16,929 nt of DNA from Verrucomicrobiota bacterium (GTDB taxonomy: Bacteria > Chlamydiota > Chlamydiia > Chlamydiales > JAEYWL01): positions 1 to 16,929 of the forward strand of contig JAEYWL010000041.1 in NCBI GenBank assembly GCA_023428915.1, read 5' to 3'. The first letter of the stretch is position 1. Each line of letters begins with the position of its first letter. Position numbers and translations under genes: made by a program. Below the pieces are notes generated by a model. It was not told the origin of the DNA, searched no databases, and was given only the letters and a program-made list of their open reading frames with translations. Below are positions 15,938 to 16,929 of the stretch, in pieces.

Positions 15938-16855
15938 ATGGAACAAAATAACTCGCTCATTAGTGTAAAAATAAATATTTTGCCAGGTGCTGAAGAAATT
16001 TTCTCTAAATGGCAAGCCAAATTGCGCGGGCAAATTTCTCAAGCGAAAGGATTCATAAGCTTGGAAATTTTAAGCCCATTTTCCAAATCAGGCACTACGT
16101 GGACCCTCAATTTCCGGTTTAGCGATAAAGAACATCTCAATCTTTGGCTGCAATCACTGGGATACGAAAAGTTATTGAAAGAGCTGACGCAAGAGCAAAT
16201 TATTCAGGGCTCGCACGCCATTTTTAAAGAAACACCCGATGTAGAGCAAAATGGGGTTACAGAAGTGTATGTGACTTTCGTAGATAAAACTAAAGTAGTT
16301 CCCTTTCAAAAGTGGCATGAAAAAATTCATAATATGGAGTCGCGGTTTCCCGGTTTCCAAAAAGTGTATGTGCAAGCTCCAGATAATAAGGAAAAAGAAG
16401 GAGCCTGGATCACACTTCTGCAGTTTGATACAGCAAGCAATTTAGAAAACTGGCTAAACTCCCCTGAAAGGGCGAAGATCTTAAAAGAGTCGCAGGAATT
16501 TATCTTATCCAGAGAAACACATCGTCTTTTAGCTACATTTGGAGGCTGGTTTAGCGACAAATCTTTAATAAAGACGCCTCCAAAATGGAAGCAAGTCATG
16601 CTGGTGGTGCTAGCCCTTTTCCCTGTCGTTATGCTGCAGTATTACTTTGTAACCTCTCACCTTATGTTTCTCAATGGCTCCTTTAGATCTTTCGTACAAA
16701 GCGTTATCAACGTAGGCTTTCTTACATGGCCTTTGCTGCCCATAGCTATTTATGGACTGAAATGGTGGCTTGAGTCAGGGACGATAAAAAAAGATCTGAT
16801 AGGCCTCCTGCTCGTATTGGCCTTATACGCCCTGGAAATCTTTATTTTCTGGTAA
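15938..16855 (+). CDS. Tandem ABM-domain-like membrane protein
   Basis: 305 residues. Two domains of the dimeric alpha/beta-barrel (antibiotic biosynthesis monooxygenase, ABM) type are visible: about 5-95 (VKINILPGAEEIFSKWQAKL, then FRFSDKEHLNLWLQS) and about 105-200 (VYVTFVDKTKVVPFQKWHEK, FPGFQKVYV, LLQFDTASNLENWLNSPER). Three hydrophobic segments follow at about 217-237, 250-275 and 283-305, ending near the C-terminus. This matches a known family of ABM proteins with C-terminal membrane anchors. Whether it is an enzyme is not shown; the family includes heme-degrading and quinone-type monooxygenases as well as non-catalytic members. The ABM fold probably faces the cytoplasm because no signal peptide precedes it. 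The start has only a weak AGG 9 nt upstream. Confidence 0.8.
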   Translation: MEQNNSLISVKINILPGAEEIFSKWQAKLRGQISQAKGFISLEILSPFSKSGTTWTLNFRFSDKEHLNLWLQSLGYEKLLKELTQEQIIQGSHAIFKETPDVEQNGVTEVYVTFVDKTKVVPFQKWHEKIHNMESRFPGFQKVYVQAPDNKEKEGAWITLLQFDTASNLENWLNSPERAKILKESQEFILSRETHRLLATFGGWFSDKSLIKTPPKWKQVMLVVLALFPVVMLQYYFVTSHLMFLNGSFRSFVQSVINVGFLTWPLLPIAIYGLKWWLESGTIKKDLIGLLLVLALYALEIFIFW

Positions 16856-16881
16856 TAGAAAATAAACACCAAATAGCGATA

Positions 16882-16929
16882 GCACATGTGCATTAAGCTA
16901 AGCCGCGAAGCGGCGGAAGCGTGTAGCCC
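16882..16929. repeat. Hairpin-rich window end, possible edge of another repeat
   Basis: A 10-bp perfect palindrome GCACATGTGC (16882-16891) is followed by a GC-rich hairpin, GCCGC-GAA-GCGGC (16902-16914), and then the window stops. The style (GC-rich hairpin with an AAGCG motif) resembles the R1-R5 family but the sequence is different. It is truncated by the window edge, so identity is uncertain. Confidence 0.4.

Overview
The window looks like chromosomal DNA from an amoeba-infecting relative of Chlamydia (Parachlamydiaceae-type). The ribosomal block has the chlamydial order rpsL-rpsG-fusA-rpsJ with no tuf gene, and its S12, S7 and S10 proteins read like chlamydial ones. It sits beside very large ankyrin proteins, one with an N-terminal F-box, which is typical of intracellular symbionts that target eukaryotic ubiquitin pathways. 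The species cannot be named from the sequence alone.

Layout. Positions 1-300 hold two direct copies of a hairpin-rich repeat (about 82 bp). Positions 510-5219 (+) encode a 1569-residue F-box/ankyrin protein. Positions 5220-5823 are a repeat cluster with several hairpins, one reversed repeat copy and two forward copies. Positions 5802-10571 (-) encode a 1589-residue ankyrin protein with a C-terminal kinase-like domain; its last six codons and stop lie inside repeat DNA. The two giant genes converge on the repeat cluster. A strong terminator at 10721-10750 separates them from the housekeeping block on the minus strand: scpA-scpB (8-bp overlap), then a clear sigma-70-type promoter, then rpsL, rpsG, fusA and rpsJ. 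After a 36-bp-arm inverted repeat, a gene for a two-domain ABM-like membrane protein runs on the plus strand (15938-16855). The window ends in another GC-rich hairpin. Both edges lie at or inside repeat-like DNA, so this may be a whole contig broken at repeats.

How the genes work together. scpA/scpB encode the non-SMC condensin subunits for chromosome segregation. The str-type operon makes S12, S7, EF-G and S10 for translation. The two giant proteins have no signal peptide and no obvious bacterial housekeeping role, so they are best read as candidate secreted effectors: one likely to engage a host SCF ubiquitin ligase, the other likely to phosphorylate or otherwise modify a target.

Most unusual is the repeat family. 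Each unit is a nested hairpin. In one copy the central palindrome is replaced by an unrelated sequence that also folds, while the flanks are conserved. Two copies face each other head to head around a perfect 22-bp inverted repeat, and extended copies flank the F-box gene in opposite orientations.
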